A stretch of DNA of 64,000 nucleotides from Bufo bufo. Its lineage: Eukaryota > Chordata > Amphibia > Anura > Bufonidae. This document shows, in pieces, positions 34,672 through 45,839 of the stretch (within the stretch, counting starts at the first letter, position 1; each line of letters begins with the position of its first letter). The stretch is from positions 67,673,371 to 67,737,370 of the forward strand of contig NC_053393.1 of NCBI RefSeq assembly GCF_905171765.1, in the 5' to 3' direction. The notes beneath the pieces were generated by a model. It was not told where the DNA came from. It saw only the letters and a list, made by a program, of their open reading frames with translations, and ran no database searches. Both the position numbers and the translations under genes were made by a program.

Positions 34672-37600
34672 CTAGTCTGATGCATCAGGCATTGGTGGGT
34701 GGAAATCCTGGCTGATCCACGCCTGATTTAACTTGACAAAGGTCAGTCTCTCCACATTTCGGGTGGAGAGGTGAGTTCTTCTTGGGGTAACTATGGCCCC
34801 CGCCGCACTAAACACCGGCTCTGATGTCACACTACTGGCCGGGCAGGACAGCTTTTCCAGGGCAAACTCGGCCAGTTGCGGCCACAAATCCAGTTTGGCT
34901 ACCCAGTACTTCAACGGATCTTCAATGTGGGGTGGCAGGGTGCTGTCCAAGTATGCAAAGAGAAAAAGGGGGGGATAGTCAGCACATCCCAATGCGCAGG
35001 TGCACGTTGCTATGGCTGAAAACACAACATAGAACAAAACATACAATGCAACAGCACTCTGCAAACTAAATAAAGTACAAAAATGTATTATATTGCTAAT
35101 GCTATGCTTATAAATAAGAGATGCTTGGCAAATACATTTTGTACAAAATCATTTGAGCCTGTCTGCCACACGTCAAGGCGATCCCCGCAAGACAGGAACC
35201 TAACACTAAGTTCAACCTGTTATGTGCCATGACAGCGACCATGAAGTTCAGGGGTGTAGGTTCCACATGCATGCTGGACCCCCTTTGGTTTTTATAATTT
35301 CTGGTGCCAAAATGGCCTCTATTGAATCCAGGGACTACAAGTACCAACATGCATGCAGAGCAAACTAAGCTTTATACTTATGCTAATTAAAATCAGCCTA
35401 TGAGGCAAACAGGCTGGTCAGGGTGCTGTCCATTTGCCACCACCTGCCAACCTTCAGGTTCTGCTCCAGGTCTAGGTGCTGCTGCTGGTGAGTAGTTTCT
35501 TCACTAGGCGGGTGAAGAAAGATGCTCATCAGCTACTCTAGACTCAGGCTGCTGCTAATGGAGCTGGTACTGCTCCTGCCACCCCACCCCTCCCCAGCAG
35601 CCATGGCAGTGGAACGTGAGCACAGAGAGCCCCTCCGGTCAGACCTGCAAGAGGATGGATGATGGTGCAGATAGGCAGCGGCCAACTGACTACATAGGAT
35701 GTCTTTATAATAGTTCAGTTTGTCTTCCCTCTCAGCGAGTGTAAAAGAGGCCCCCATTTTGGACCAGTAGCGAGGGTCCAACAAGGTGGAGAGCCAAAAG
35801 TCATCCCTCTGCCGAATGGTGACAATTGGGCTATCACTACGCAAGCAAGTGAGCATGCATCGGGCCATTTGTGCAAGTGACTCGGAGGGACTCCCTGCCT
35901 CCATCTCCACTGCATACTGCCACGGTGTGTCTGGGTCCTCTGCCTCATCTTTCTCATCGCCCTGTAGCTCCTTTGGCTGCTCCTGCTTCTCCTCTCCTGT
36001 CACCTGTGTAGAAAAACTACCTATTTTGCTGCACATTGCTTGTGCTCCAATGTCCTCCTCCTCCAGTTCAGCCCCCACAGGGCTCATGTGGCCGTAAAAT
36101 GTGGGCGCCAAGTCTCCAGTCCCCTGACCAGCCAGATTTACCAGCATCTGTTCCAGGACATGAAGCAGTGGAATGACATTGTTCATCCCATAGTCCTGGT
36201 GACTGACAAATGATGTGGCCTCCTCAAAGGGCCTGAGCAAACGGCAGGTGTCATTGTAGTTACACGGGGGAGTACTCTTGTCCACTTGGATCATCAAGAA
36301 ATCGTTTATGGCCTTTCTCTGTTCGTACAGTCGGTCCAACATATGGAGGCTGGAATTTCATCAGGTGGAAACATTGCATATTGGCCTATGTTGAGGGACG
36401 CCATTCTGCCGCTGCAGCTCAATGAGGGTGTGCTTTGCTGTGTACGAGTGGCTGAAGTGCATGCAAAGTTTCCTGCCCATTTTTGGGATGTCTTGCAGAT
36501 GGGTGGAAGACTTCAGGAACCGCTTGACAACCAGATTGAACACGTGTGCCATGGCTGAGCCCTCCTTGACGCAACACCGACACCATGTTCTTCCCTTTGT
36601 CTGTCACCATGGTTCCGATTTTCAGTTGTCGAGGAGAAAGCCAGGATTCGATTTCTTGATGAAGGACCCGGAGCAGTTCCTCCCCTGTGTGACTCCGTTC
36701 GCCCAGGCAAACGAGGTGCAGAAGAGCGTGACTCCGTCGTGCACTGTACATGTGGTATTCTGGAGGGGCACTGTGAATTGTCCCTGCAGTTGAGGCTGAG
36801 GACACGGTGGAGGATGAGGAGGCAGAGGCGGACATTGTCGCAGGACCAACGGCGTAAGAACGTGGAGAGGCGGAAGCGGCATCACCTGAACAAGTTGCTG
36901 GTGTGGCTATGCAGGAACCACATTCAACCAGTGGGCCATAAATGACATGTATTGTCCCCGACCATAGTTACAGCTCCACACTTCGGCGCTGACGTGCACT
37001 TTGGCAGACACCGAAGGACTGGCCGACCTTCTGTTCTACATGTGTGTGCAGGGCTAGTACTGCCTTTTTGGCAAAGAAATGACAGCTTGGGACTCTCCAC
37101 CTTGGCCTGGCACAAGCCATTAGTTCTCTGAAAGGTACAGAGTCCATCACTTGGAAAGGGAGGGACTGCAGCAGCAGCAACTTGGCCAGGAGCACATTCA
37201 GCTTCTGCACCGTTGGATGAGTGCACGCATACTGCTGTCTCTTGGCAATCACTTTGGTGATCGATTGCTGACGGAGTGACGAGGAGTAGGAGGACGAGGA
37301 GCAGGAGCATCAGGACCGCTAGATGATGGGAAGGACAGGCAGCTCCCTTCGGCTGAGGTGGTGGAGCCTTGACTGCCTGAAATCGGCTGTGTGCCACTGG
37401 GTGATGCAGCGGTTGCTGCGGCAGGTTGGACCACCACATCGGAGCCACGGTTCTCCCAGGCTACTTTATAATGACGCTGCATATGTTGACGCAGGGCCAT
37501 GGTGCCAACATTGGCACCCTGGCCACGCTTCACCTTCTGCCCACAGATTCTACATATGGCCATGTTCACTTCCTCTGGTGGCTTGATAAAAAACTGCCAC

Positions 37601-38031
37601 ACCGCCGAGTAGATGATTTTACCCCCAACACTATGCACTGACTGACAGCTACCGCTGCTGCCTCCGCGAACCGGTGCCCCACTACTTCCCGGACAGGTAG
37701 GCTCCTGCGAAGTGGGAGGTCTACCCCGGGCATGTTTGGCTACCGACCTGCCGCACTGCTGACTCCCGGCCATGCTATCAACTTGCTGGCTCCGCCGCTG
37801 CCTCATGGGCAAGCTGCCACCCTCTTCTCCCGATGATGATAAAGCCCTTTTATCACCCGGCTCCCAAGTGCGATCAGCTACATCATCATCGAGTATTCTC
37901 TGTGCGTCACTGATGTCCTCCTCAACCGTCTCTGGGTCAGGAGCCTGACCGCTCGCAACACCAGCTCCCACACCGCTCTCCTCATCACTACTTGCCGGCC
38001 TAGTGGAGGAAGCGGCTGATGTCTCCTCCAC
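34672..38031 (-). pseudogene. hAT transposase with BED zinc finger, broken
   Basis: The conserved domains of a hAT transposase appear in order on the minus strand. 37249-38031 holds a BED finger: W145, F147-148, C160-x2-C163 and H183-x3-H187 in a 260-aa frame with a Ser/Glu-rich N-terminus. 36968-37252 has LPFQVMDSVPFRELM and PRWRVPS. 36419-36835 has HTGEELLRVL and IGTMVTDKGKNMV. 36361-36552 has AHVFNLVVKRFL and GVPQHRPICNVST. 35533-36342 has MLDRLYEQRKAINDFL and DDFWLSTLLDPRYWSK. 34672-35064 has the dimerisation motif DPLKYWVAKLDLWPQLAEFA and SSVTSEPVFSAAG. Frame changes between blocks show several frameshifts. Confidence 0.8.
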
Positions 38032-38418
38032 ATCGTGGCTTGCCAGTAGCTGCTGACTGTCTCTAGTAGCTCGTTCTCACTGTATAGTGGAGCTGAGCCC
38101 ACAGCATACAATACTTCTTTGGCTGAGGAAACAGAAAAGGATAGAGGCAGATTGAGGACAGGTGAGGGCACAGGGCTGGCTATGCCAACTAAGGGTTGTG
38201 TCTGACGAACCCCCCGACTCTTGGCTGGGGGTGTCTCATGTCACTTGCAACAAAGTCTGACATACTGTTAGATCAAATAAATAAATGAAAAGGAAATTAA
38301 AACACCCCAAAAAAGTCAGTAATTTTCTCATTTCACCACACATTGGTTAATAAGCCCTTTTTTTTTTACACTAATACACACAAAAAAGGGCTGCACCGCT
38401 GAACGGCAAATATATATA

Positions 38419-40000
38419 CACTGCTCAAAAAAATAAAGGGAACACTTAAACAACACAATGTAACTCCAAGTCAATCACACTTCTGTGAAATCAAACTGTC
38501 CACTTAGGAAGCAACACTGAGTGACAATCAATTTCACATGCTGATGTGCAAATGGGATAGACAACAGGTGGAAATTATAGGCAATTAGCAAGACACCCCC
38601 AATAAAGGAGTGGTTCTGCAGGTGGTGATCACAGACCACTTCTCAGTTCCTATGCTTCCTGGCTGATGTTTTGGTCACTTTTGAATGCTGGCGGTGCTTT
38701 CACTCTAGTGGTAGCATGAGACGGAGTCTACAACCCACACAAGTGGCTCAGGTAGTGCAGCTTATCCAGGATGGCACATCAATGCGAGCTGTGGCAAGAA
38801 GGTTTGCTGTGTCTGTCAGCGTAGTGTCCAGAGCATGGAGGCGCTACCAGGGGACAGGCCAGTACATCGGGAGACGTGGAGGAGGCCGTAGGAGGGCAAC
38901 AACCCAGCAGCAGGACCGCTACCTCCGCCTTTGTGCAAGGAGGAACAGGAGGAGCACTGCCAGAGCCCTGCAAAATGACCTCCAGCAGGCCACAAATGTG
39001 CATGTGTCTGCTCAAACGGTCAGAAACAGACTCCATGAGGGTGATATGAGGGCCCGACGTCCACAGGTGGGGGTTGTGCTTACAGCCCAACACTGTGCAG
39101 GACGTTTGGCATTTGCCAGAGAACACCAAGATTGGCAAATTCGTCACTGGCGCCCTGTGCTCTTCACAGATGAAAGCAGGTTCACACTGAGCACATGTGA
39201 CAGACGTGACAGAGTCTTGAGACGTCGTGGAGAACGTTCTGCTGCCTGCAACATCCTCCAGCATGACCGGTTTGGCATTGGGTCAGTAATGGTGTAGGAT
39301 GGCATTTCTTTGGAGGGCCGCACAGCCCTCCATGTGCTCGCCAGAGGTAGCCTGACTGCCATTAGGTACCGAGATGAGATCCTCAGACCCCTTGTGAGAC
39401 CATATGCTGGTGCGGTTGGCCCTGGGTTCCTCGTAATGCAAGACAATGCTAGACCTCATGTGGCTGGAGTGTGTCAGCAGTTCCTGCAAGACGAAGGAAT
39501 TGATGCTATGGACTGGCCTGCCCATTCCCCAGACCTGAATCCAATTGAGCACATCTGGGACATCATGTCTCGCTCTATCCACCAACGTCACGTTGCACCA
39601 CAGACTGTCCAGGAGTTGGCAGATGCTTTAGTCCAGGTCTGGGAGGAGATCCCTCAGGAGACCGTCCGCCACCTCATCAGGAGCATGCACAGGCGTTGTA
39701 GGGAGGTCATACAGGCACGTGGAGGCCACACACACTACTGAGCCTCATTTTGACTTGTTTTAAGGACATTACATCAAAGTTGGATCAGCCTGTAGTGTGT
39801 TTTTCCACTTTAATTTTGAGGGTGACTCCAAATCCAGACCTCTATGGGTTGAAAAATTTGATTTCCATTTTTTTATTTTTGTGTGATTTTGTTGTCAGCA
39901 AATTCAACTATGTAAAGAACAAAGTATTTCAGAAGAATATTTAATTAATTCAGATCTAGGATGTGTTATTTTTGTGTTCCCTTTATTTTTTGGAGCAGTG
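38419..40000 (+). mobile_element. Tc1 transposon (copy 2)
   Basis: 1582 bp with the same termini as copy 1 (one mismatch in the right end, GGAGCAGTG) and TA on both sides (38417-38418, 40001-40002). It sits in the 5' leader of the hAT element. The transposase has one stop codon. Confidence 0.92.
38671..39741 (+). pseudogene. Tc1 transposase with one in-frame stop
   Basis: The frame of copy 1 is kept for all 357 codons, but codon 209 (Trp in VMVWGG) is TAG (39295-39297) and the next codon is Asp instead of Gly. The break falls between the first and second catalytic Asp, so the N-terminal product would bind DNA but lack two of three catalytic residues. D258 and E293 equivalents are intact downstream. 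Confidence 0.92.
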
Positions 40001-40002
40001 TA

Positions 40003-40578
40003 TAAGCTGTCTCTAGCTATAAACACCATGTGGTATGGATATATGGGGCATAGATGACATCCATGTGATCCGACCAGTACGGTATTAAACAATACAATTC
40101 AACGCATCACTATAGTGCTGCAATGTGTGCACCGAAGCGGTCAGAATCTCCTTCTTACCCGATATCCAGCAGTGTATGTATGGGCTGTCTCTGTCTGGCA
40201 TAGTCCTCGACGCACGTTTCGCTAATGCTTCTTCAGGAGGATTATAATTTAACAACAGGGGCCAGAGTAAGTTTGGCTCATTGTGTTGCTTTAAACTCGA
40301 GTGATCAGGATGAGGTGGTAACCATAGTCTCGCCAAATGTTTCAAATGATCAAAAGTGAAATCTGCTAATTGGTGTTGGAATTATGAGGCGGCAGCGTTG
40401 TTACAGTCTGGTTTCTTGCACAGTTTTCGTATTCTGTTTGATTCGTCAGCCCCTTGTTTTCATCCGGGTAATCTAAAGTCTGCGAGGGACCATCCGGAGG
40501 TAGGGGGTGAAAAAACAGTGGAAGGAGGTCAAGTTGGGGTGTAAAAAAAGGCCTTTTGACATCCCTCCTTAGCACCCA
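40003..40578. other. Unassigned sequence with a hammerhead-like motif
   Basis: No coding signal. On the minus strand at 40243-40203 a CTGAAGA..GAAAC..GTC pattern occurs (separate entry). The flanking sequence resembles 3' parts of frog retroelements I cannot name. The stretch lies between copy 2 of Tc1 and a hAT 5' end. Confidence 0.3.
40203..40243 (-). ncRNA. Hammerhead-ribozyme-like motif, degenerate
   Basis: On the minus strand, CCTC, then CTGAAGA, a short AGCATTAGC hairpin, GAAA, ACG-TG-CGT, C, and GAGG. The outer CCTC/GAGG can pair as stem I, ACG/CGT as a short stem III, and the cleavage-site triplet would be GTC, matching the CUGANGA..GAAA..UH consensus. Against it: stem II is only 2 bp with an extra A after CTGAAGA, so activity is doubtful. 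Such motifs are known in Penelope-like elements and in amphibian repeats. Confidence 0.35.
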
Positions 40579-41337
40579 TTAGAGATGAGCGAATCGAATT
40601 TCCTCACTCTTCGTGGTAACGAATCGCATTTTTTCCTAAAATGGCTGCTGCACATGTGAGGACATGGAGCAAGGAGCTGTGGTAAGGCGGGATCACCCAT
40701 AATGCCATGCATGCAGCCAATTAGCAGCCAGCCCTGTGATGTCACAGCCCTATAAATAGCCTCAGCCATCTTGGATTCTGCCATTTTCCAGTGTACTTAG
40801 TGCAGGGAGAGACGTCAGCAGGTGCTTGGGACAGTGCTAGGAGAAACTTCATTGTGCTAAAAAAACGATTTACAAGTGCAGGGAAAGGATAGGGAGGAAT
40901 CATTCCACAGCATTTATGTTGAACAGGGTTTAGTAGGGGAGGTTACAGCCTGGGTAATAGAAACAATCCTATTACACCTTGCTGCACTGACTGGGGATCC
41001 AAATTGCCATTATACAGCTCTGTAATTCCAGCAAACCGTTCTTGTTATTGGGGTGCAAGTGCTGTTTGATACAGCCATTAACAGGGTTTATTACAAAGAA
41101 ATATTTATACGTCTTATTTGCCCTTGTGCGGTGCAGTTATATGTTCTAAAGCATTTTTTGGCTTGTATTAGCGGGGGGGGGGGGGGGGGGGTTTTGTTAG
41201 CCGTTGTGTGGTGAAGTGTGAAAATTACAGCCCTTTTTGTCGTGTATTAGTGGCAAAAGAAAAATATATTTGCCGTTCAGCTGTGTAGTTATATGTTCTA
41301 AAGCCCTTTTTGCCATATATTAGTGGCAAAATAATAA
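40579..41337 (+). mobile_element. hAT element 5' end, second copy, plus orientation
   Basis: Begins TTAGAGATGAGCGAATCG and includes a promoter-like stretch (TATA box at 40751-40758) followed by leader repeats (GTTATATGTTCTAAAGCCC and GTATTAGTGGCAAAA, each two or three times). The leader words ATATATTTGCCGTTCAGC and GTATTAGTG match the minus-strand hAT at 38349-38417 in reverse orientation. Cut at the right by Tc1 copy 3, and no transposase follows. Confidence 0.5.
40751..40758 (+). promoter_or_regulatory. TATA box of the hAT 5' end
   Basis: TATAAATA, preceded by GATGTCACAGCCC (a CRE-like GTCA core) and followed about 30 bases later by the leader. It lies about 170 bp inside the TAGAGATGAG terminus, a reasonable place for a transposon promoter. 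Confidence 0.45.
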
Positions 41338-41339
41338 TA

Positions 41340-42904
41340 CACTGCTCAAAAAAATAAAGGGAACACAAAAATAACACATCCTAGATCTGAATTAATTAAA
41401 TATTCTTCTGAAATACTTTGTTCTTTACATAGTTGAATGTGCTGACATCAAAATCACACAAAAATAAAAAAATGGAAATCAAATTTTTCAACCCATGGAG
41501 GTCTGGATTTAGAGTCACACTCAAAATTAAAGTGGAAAAACACACTACAGGCTGATCCAACTTTGATGTAATGTCCTTAAAACAAGTCAAAATGAGGCTC
41601 AGTAGTGTGTATGGCCTCCACGTGCCTGTATGACCTCCCTACAACGCCTGTGCATGCTCCTGATGAGGTGGCAGACGGTCTCCTGAGGGATCTCCTCCCA
41701 GACCTGGACTAAAGCATCTGCCAACTCCTGGACAGTCTGTGGTGCAACGTGACGTTGGTGGATAGAGCGAGACATGATGTCCCAGATGTGCTCAATTGGA
41801 TTCAGGTCTGGGGAACGGGCGGGCCAGTCCATAGCATCAATGCCTTTGTCTTGCAGGAACTGCTGACATACTCCAGCCACATGAGGTCTAGCATTGTCTT
41901 GTATTAGGAGGAACCCAGGGCCAACCGCACCAGCATATGGTCTCACAAGGGGTCTGAGGATCTCATCTCGGTACCTAATGGCAGTCAGGCTACCTCTGGC
42001 GAGCACATGGAGGGCTGTGCGGCCCTCCAAAGAAATGCCACCCCACACCATTACTGACCCAATGCCAAACCGGTCATGCTGGAGGATGTTGCAGGCAGCA
42101 GAACGTTCTCCACGGAGTCTCAAGACTCTGTCACGTCTGTCACATGTGCTCAGTGTGAACCTGCTTTCATCTGTGAAGAGCACAGGGCGCCAGTGGCGAA
42201 TTTGCCAATCTTGGTGTTCTCTGGCAAATGCCAAACGTCCTGCACGGTGTTGGGCTGTAAGCACAACCCCCACCTGTGGACGTCGGGCCCTCACATCACC
42301 CTCATGGAGTCTGTGTCTGACCGTTTGAGCAGACACATGCACATTTGTGGCCTGCTGGAGGTCATTTTGCAGGCCTCTGGCAGTGCTCCTCCTGTTCCTC
42401 CTTGCACAAAGGCGGAGGTAGCGGTCCTGCTGCTGGGTTGTTGCCCTCCTACGGCCTCCTCCACGTCTCCCGTTGTACTGGCCTGTCTCCTGGTAGCGCC
42501 TCCATGCTCTGGACACTACGCTCACAGACACAGCAAACCTTCTTGCCACAGCTCGTATTGATGTGCCATCCTGGATAAGCTGCACTACCTGAGCCACTTG
42601 TGTGGGTTGTAGACTCCGTCTCATGCTACCACTAGAGTGAAAGCACCGCCAGCATTCAAAAGTGACCAAAACATCAGCCAGGAAGCATAGGAACTGAGAA
42701 GTGGTTTGTGATCACCACCTGCAGAACCACTCCTTTATTGGGGGTGTCTTGCTAATTGCCTATAATTTCCACCTGTTGTTTATCCCATTTGCACAACAGC
42801 ATGTGAAATTGATTGTCACTCAGTGTTGCTTCCTAAGTGGACAGTTTGATTTCACAGAAGTGTGATTGACTTGGAGTTACATTGTGTTGTTTAAGTGTTC
42901 CCTT
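41340..42904 (-). mobile_element. Tc1 transposon (copy 3), main part
   Basis: Left terminus CACTGCTC at 41340 with TA at 41338-41339. On the minus strand it carries a full-length transposase. The other terminus is split: after GTGTTCCCTT (42904) a LINE begins, and the rest of the terminus resumes at 45612-45640 followed by TA. The complete element without insertions would be about 1.58 kb, the size of copies 2 and 4. Confidence 0.92.
41599..42669 (-). CDS. Tc1 transposase, full length, in a split element
   Basis: A 356-codon frame colinear with copy 1 and free of stops, with W209 intact and the triad D167 (FTDES), D258 (QDNARPH) and E293 (PIEHIWD). Differences from copy 1 include R185L near the RVLRLRG stretch and an M-to-I change just before the second Asp (IQDN). 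The element's terminal repeat on the transposase-5' side is interrupted by the LINE, so the protein could in principle act on other copies, but this element is unlikely to move. Start choice as for copy 1 (residue 16 Met is an alternative). Confidence 0.92.
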   Translation of the reverse strand: MVTFECWRCFHSSGSMRRSLQPTQVAQVVQLIQDGTSIRAVARRFAVSVSVVSRAWRRYQETGQYNGRRGGGRRRATTQQQDRYLRLCARRNRRSTARGLQNDLQQATNVHVSAQTVRHRLHEGDVRARRPQVGVVLTAQHRAGRLAFAREHQDWQIRHWRPVLFTDESRFTLSTCDRRDRVLRLRGERSAACNILQHDRFGIGSVMVWGGISLEGRTALHVLARGSLTAIRYRDEILRPLVRPYAGAVGPGFLLIQDNARPHVAGVCQQFLQDKGIDAMDWPARSPDLNPIEHIWDIMSRSIHQRHVAPQTVQELADALVQVWEEIPQETVCHLIRSMHRRCREVIQARGGHTHY

Positions 42905-42981
42905 ATCAGGCTATATGATTAACTGGATAAAGTCATCGCTCCTCCCGCTGAACCGGAAAGCTGTAGATGTAGGGACCCGAG

Positions 42982-43940
42982 TGTCACGGCCATGGCTATG
43001 ACCGTGACTCCTGAACCGCATGCGGTTGTCAGCGGTTTACTTTGGTTGTCAATCACAGGTGAGGGCTGTGGTATTTGCCTCACCTGTGGTTGCCGCTGGC
43101 AACAGTATGTATGTGGCAGCGTAGCAGTCTGAGCTGTGCCATTGCAGCTTGCTATGTTGTGCATGCGGTTTTGTGTGATGTGTGTATGTGTGCACTTGCT
43201 TTTTATGTTATTGTGTGCACGTCCCCTTTAAGTGGTGTTTTCCCTTCCCTGGTGTTGGAAGGGTTAATCTCCTTCCTAGTGTGTGTGTGCACTGGGTGTG
43301 TCCGACTGTGGGGTGTGGCTTCTTGGCCTATAAAGCCTCACTGCTTTTGCAGGTCTGCAGGTTGCTTCAGCCATGCTTAGCTGAAAGCAGCCTCCTGTCT
43401 TTACTACCTGCCAGTAAGAGCCACCCCTGTGGTCATAACCATAATGTCTCATTAAGTTTATTTCTAGTTATGTGTGATGTCCGTTTGATGTTTTACATGT
43501 GATTTTGTGCAGCTATGGATCTGGGTCCCTGTGTGGGGATGCGTTTGTGATCTGCACCCTGCTTACACAGGGATCCAGTCAGCAAGGCTGTGGCAGGTAG
43601 GTGGAACTCTTTGTTCACCTGCCATATCCATAGAGCTGTTTATGTCTCCCCTTTTCCAGCAGCTTGGCCGTTGAGACTCCTGCTCCTCCGTGTCTAGGAG
43701 GAGTGGGTTGTCTTACTCAGCTCCTAGTTTAGGGCCATCTTGAGGGCTAGCAGGGACTTCTAGGTTCCGGAGCATGAGCCCTCCTACCATCAAGGTTGGC
43801 TCATGTAGCTAGGAGTCAGGGTCAGGTTAGGGATGCCTTTAGGAGGTGACCTGCTCCCTAATCCTGTCTTCATGGCCAAGCAGCCATAACATCACCGGGC
43901 TCCACACGGCTGAGGATTTCCCCCATCCGCAGCCGTGACA
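42982..43940 (+). mobile_element. Solo LTR (family A) inside the LINE
   Basis: 959 bp, starting TGTCACGGCC and ending GCCGTGACA, flanked by exact 5-bp duplications CCGAG (42977-42981, 43941-43945). Removing it and one duplication joins the LINE frame without a shift (the Arg codon before is followed by Val-Arg-Val), which independently confirms the insertion. It carries a TATA box at 43329. Confidence 0.9.
43329..43335 (+). promoter_or_regulatory. TATA box of the solo LTR
   Basis: TATAAAG in CTTGGCCTATAAAGCC, about 350 bp into the LTR, as expected for the U3/R boundary. The equivalent place in the LTR at 32945 reads, on the minus strand, CTTGGCTCTTTATATG. A solo LTR with a promoter could still start transcripts into the LINE fragment and beyond. 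Confidence 0.5.
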
Positions 43941-43945
43941 CCGAG

Positions 43946-45393
43946 TCCGAGTTTTGGCCCCTGATGATACCTTAGACTACTTGGGGGTTAAGATCGAGAT
44001 TCCAATAAGTAGGTTTTATGAGCTCAATCTGGCCCCAGTTCTGGATAAAGTTAGGACCAAAGTCGGTACTTGGCGCAAATTGATTCTGGCACAGATAGAT
44101 CGAATCGCACTGATCAGGATGATTATTTTGCCTATGGTTCTGTTCCCAATGTGTGCTTCTCCTATTTGGATTGATGATATCTTTTTTTATAGATTGGAGA
44201 CCTCCATTAATGACCTAATTTGGGGCAGAAAGAGGGTGCGTATAAAGCAGAGATACCTATGTCTGTCGGAGGTAGATGGTGGGCTGTCATTACCTTTTTT
44301 TCAGGGTTATTATTTTTGTGCACAGATTCAGCGGTGTTGCAATTGGAAAGAGAGCCTACTTACACGTTATTTGAATAAAGTTATTAATAAGCCAATAGAT
44401 AATATTTTTGCATGTTTGGAAACAGGGATTATGGGAATGAGGAAGTCGTTGTTGATCCCTTACTCACTACAGAGGGTGTGGAATAGGTTGAAGGAGATCC
44501 TTAAAGTCCCCGGCCCGCTTGTTTTCACCCCCCTGTGGGGGAACGGGGGGCTAGAGGAATTTTGCAAAATTACAGATTTTGGTTATTGGTCACGTAAAGG
44601 CATCAATAGGGTGTCTCACCTATTTTACTTAGGTCGTTTTAAATCACTTTCGGAATTTGGTTTAACCGATATTTCACCATTAGATTTATTTATGTATGCA
44701 CGTTTGAAACATATATTTGAAGCCTCTAGGAATAGGGGCCGTATTTTTCCACAAGAGAATATATTTTTTGATTATTGTGATGCCCAGAAGGATGTGAAGG
44801 TGAAGTTATCTAGCTTATACACTAAATTTCGTAGGGCACTGGCAACTGTAACGCCTTTTAAAAGCCCAAGTAAATGGGAGCAAGAGCTGAATTGCTCTCC
44901 TTTACAGTGGCCCACTATTTATAGAAACGTGAGAAAGGCGACAGTTTCCAGTGCTCATAGATTAATTCAATTTAAGATCCTCCATAGACTGTATTATACG
45001 CCTAAAACCCAAGGAAAATTCCCCCAAAATAGGGATCGGGTCTGTTGTTGCCCTAAATGTGGATATGTGAATGCGAATTATGTCCATTTGCTTTGGAGCT
45101 GTAGCAAAGTAAGAAAATTTTGGGATGAGGTCTTTTTTGCTTTACAAAAGGAATCCTCAATGAATTATAACCCGGGGATCTTGATAGTGATCTTTGGTGA
45201 TTATGGTTCAGAAACAGAAGTTCCCTCACATGTCAGACGGATCTGGATGAGAGGATTGATGGTAGCGAAATTGGGGCTCTGTCTCCCAGCCCCTCGTCAA
45301 GGGAGTGGGCTTCATACTTTCAGCAAATTAAAATATATGAAGAGATTGAAAGGAATCGGAGAGTTGCACGCAGAGCCACGTAGAAATAAGTGA
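43946..45393 (+). pseudogene. LINE ORF2 C-terminal part (reverse transcriptase thumb and Cys-rich end)
   Basis: About 480 residues after the LTR. Near the start is DYLGVKIEI, the conserved YLGI-type motif after the L1 reverse transcriptase palm. Then comes an INDLIWGRKRVRIKQRYLCL..GGLSLPFFQGYY block typical of L1/Tx1 thumb regions. Near the end is a zinc-type motif C366-x2-C369-x8-H378-x4-C383 (CPKCGY..HLLWSC) followed by KVRKFWDEV. This frame has no internal stops, suggesting a fairly young insertion, but the endonuclease and most of the palm, including the YADD-type motif, are missing. Confidence 0.85.
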
Positions 45394-45611
45394 ATTGTGT
45401 TTTACGCTTTTCTGGATTGAACTGAAGGGAACGACAGCCAATGGGGGGGTTATAGGGATGTTTATGATTGTCTATGTTATATACATAGTCGCGATCGGTA
45501 TGTGATATACTTTTATATATTATACACTAATGTGATTAAAAATAGGCTATGTATTAATTTTGTGTTCCTCTTTAAAATAAAAATAAAGATAAATAAAAAA
45601 AAATAAAAAAA

Positions 45612-45640
45612 AAGTGTTCCCTTTATTTTTTGGAGCAGTG
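45612..45640 (-). mobile_element. Tc1 copy 3, detached terminus
   Basis: AAGTGTTCCCTTTATTTTTT then GGAGCAGTG, followed by TA (45641-45642). It is the missing end of the copy 3 terminal inverted repeat, separated from the rest by the LINE; the first 12 bases are the LINE target duplication. Confidence 0.88.
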
Positions 45641-45839
45641 TATATTACATGCTGGTCTAGATACATGGTACACAGTGTTCCCACATCGTGATTGTGGGTT
45701 CAACAGTGATTTTCTACCAGGTGGTAGCGGTGTTATTGTGGACTGCCTCTGTGGGCATTCTGTATGGTCTCTACAAATATGTATTTGTATGTATGTTTTT
45801 ATGTCATAATAAAGATTTAATTTTATTGGGTATCATATA

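Larger units (their letters stand above)
32016..38417 (-). mobile_element. Autonomous-type hAT element, decayed
   Basis: The left limit is taken at TAGAGATGAG (about 32016), a terminal motif shared with 40579, and the right limit at the Tc1 insertion at 38419. The minus strand carries a broken hAT transposase (34672-38031). Between the gene's 3' end and the left terminus lies a minisatellite with a solo LTR in it. The 5' leader (38100-38417) matches, in opposite orientation, part of 41220-41339. The far 5' terminus is missing beyond the Tc1. Confidence 0.55.
42905..45611 (+). mobile_element. L1/Tx1-like LINE, 5'-truncated, in a Tc1 terminus
   Basis: 12-bp target duplications AAGTGTTCCCTT (42893-42904 and 45612-45623) flank the insertion, and an A-rich tail with AATAAA words precedes the right one. 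The bottom strand at the insertion point reads TT|AAAC, matching the TT|AAAA nick preference of L1-type endonucleases. The copy starts inside the reverse transcriptase (SGYMINWIKSS at 42906) and is interrupted by a solo LTR. The 3' UTR is about 180 bp. Confidence 0.88.

Noticed and set aside
43182..43502. Plus-strand ORFs of about 100 residues in the solo LTR at 42982
   Set aside because: Cysteine-rich, low-complexity translations of GTGTGTG-rich U3 sequence; not seen in the related LTRs.
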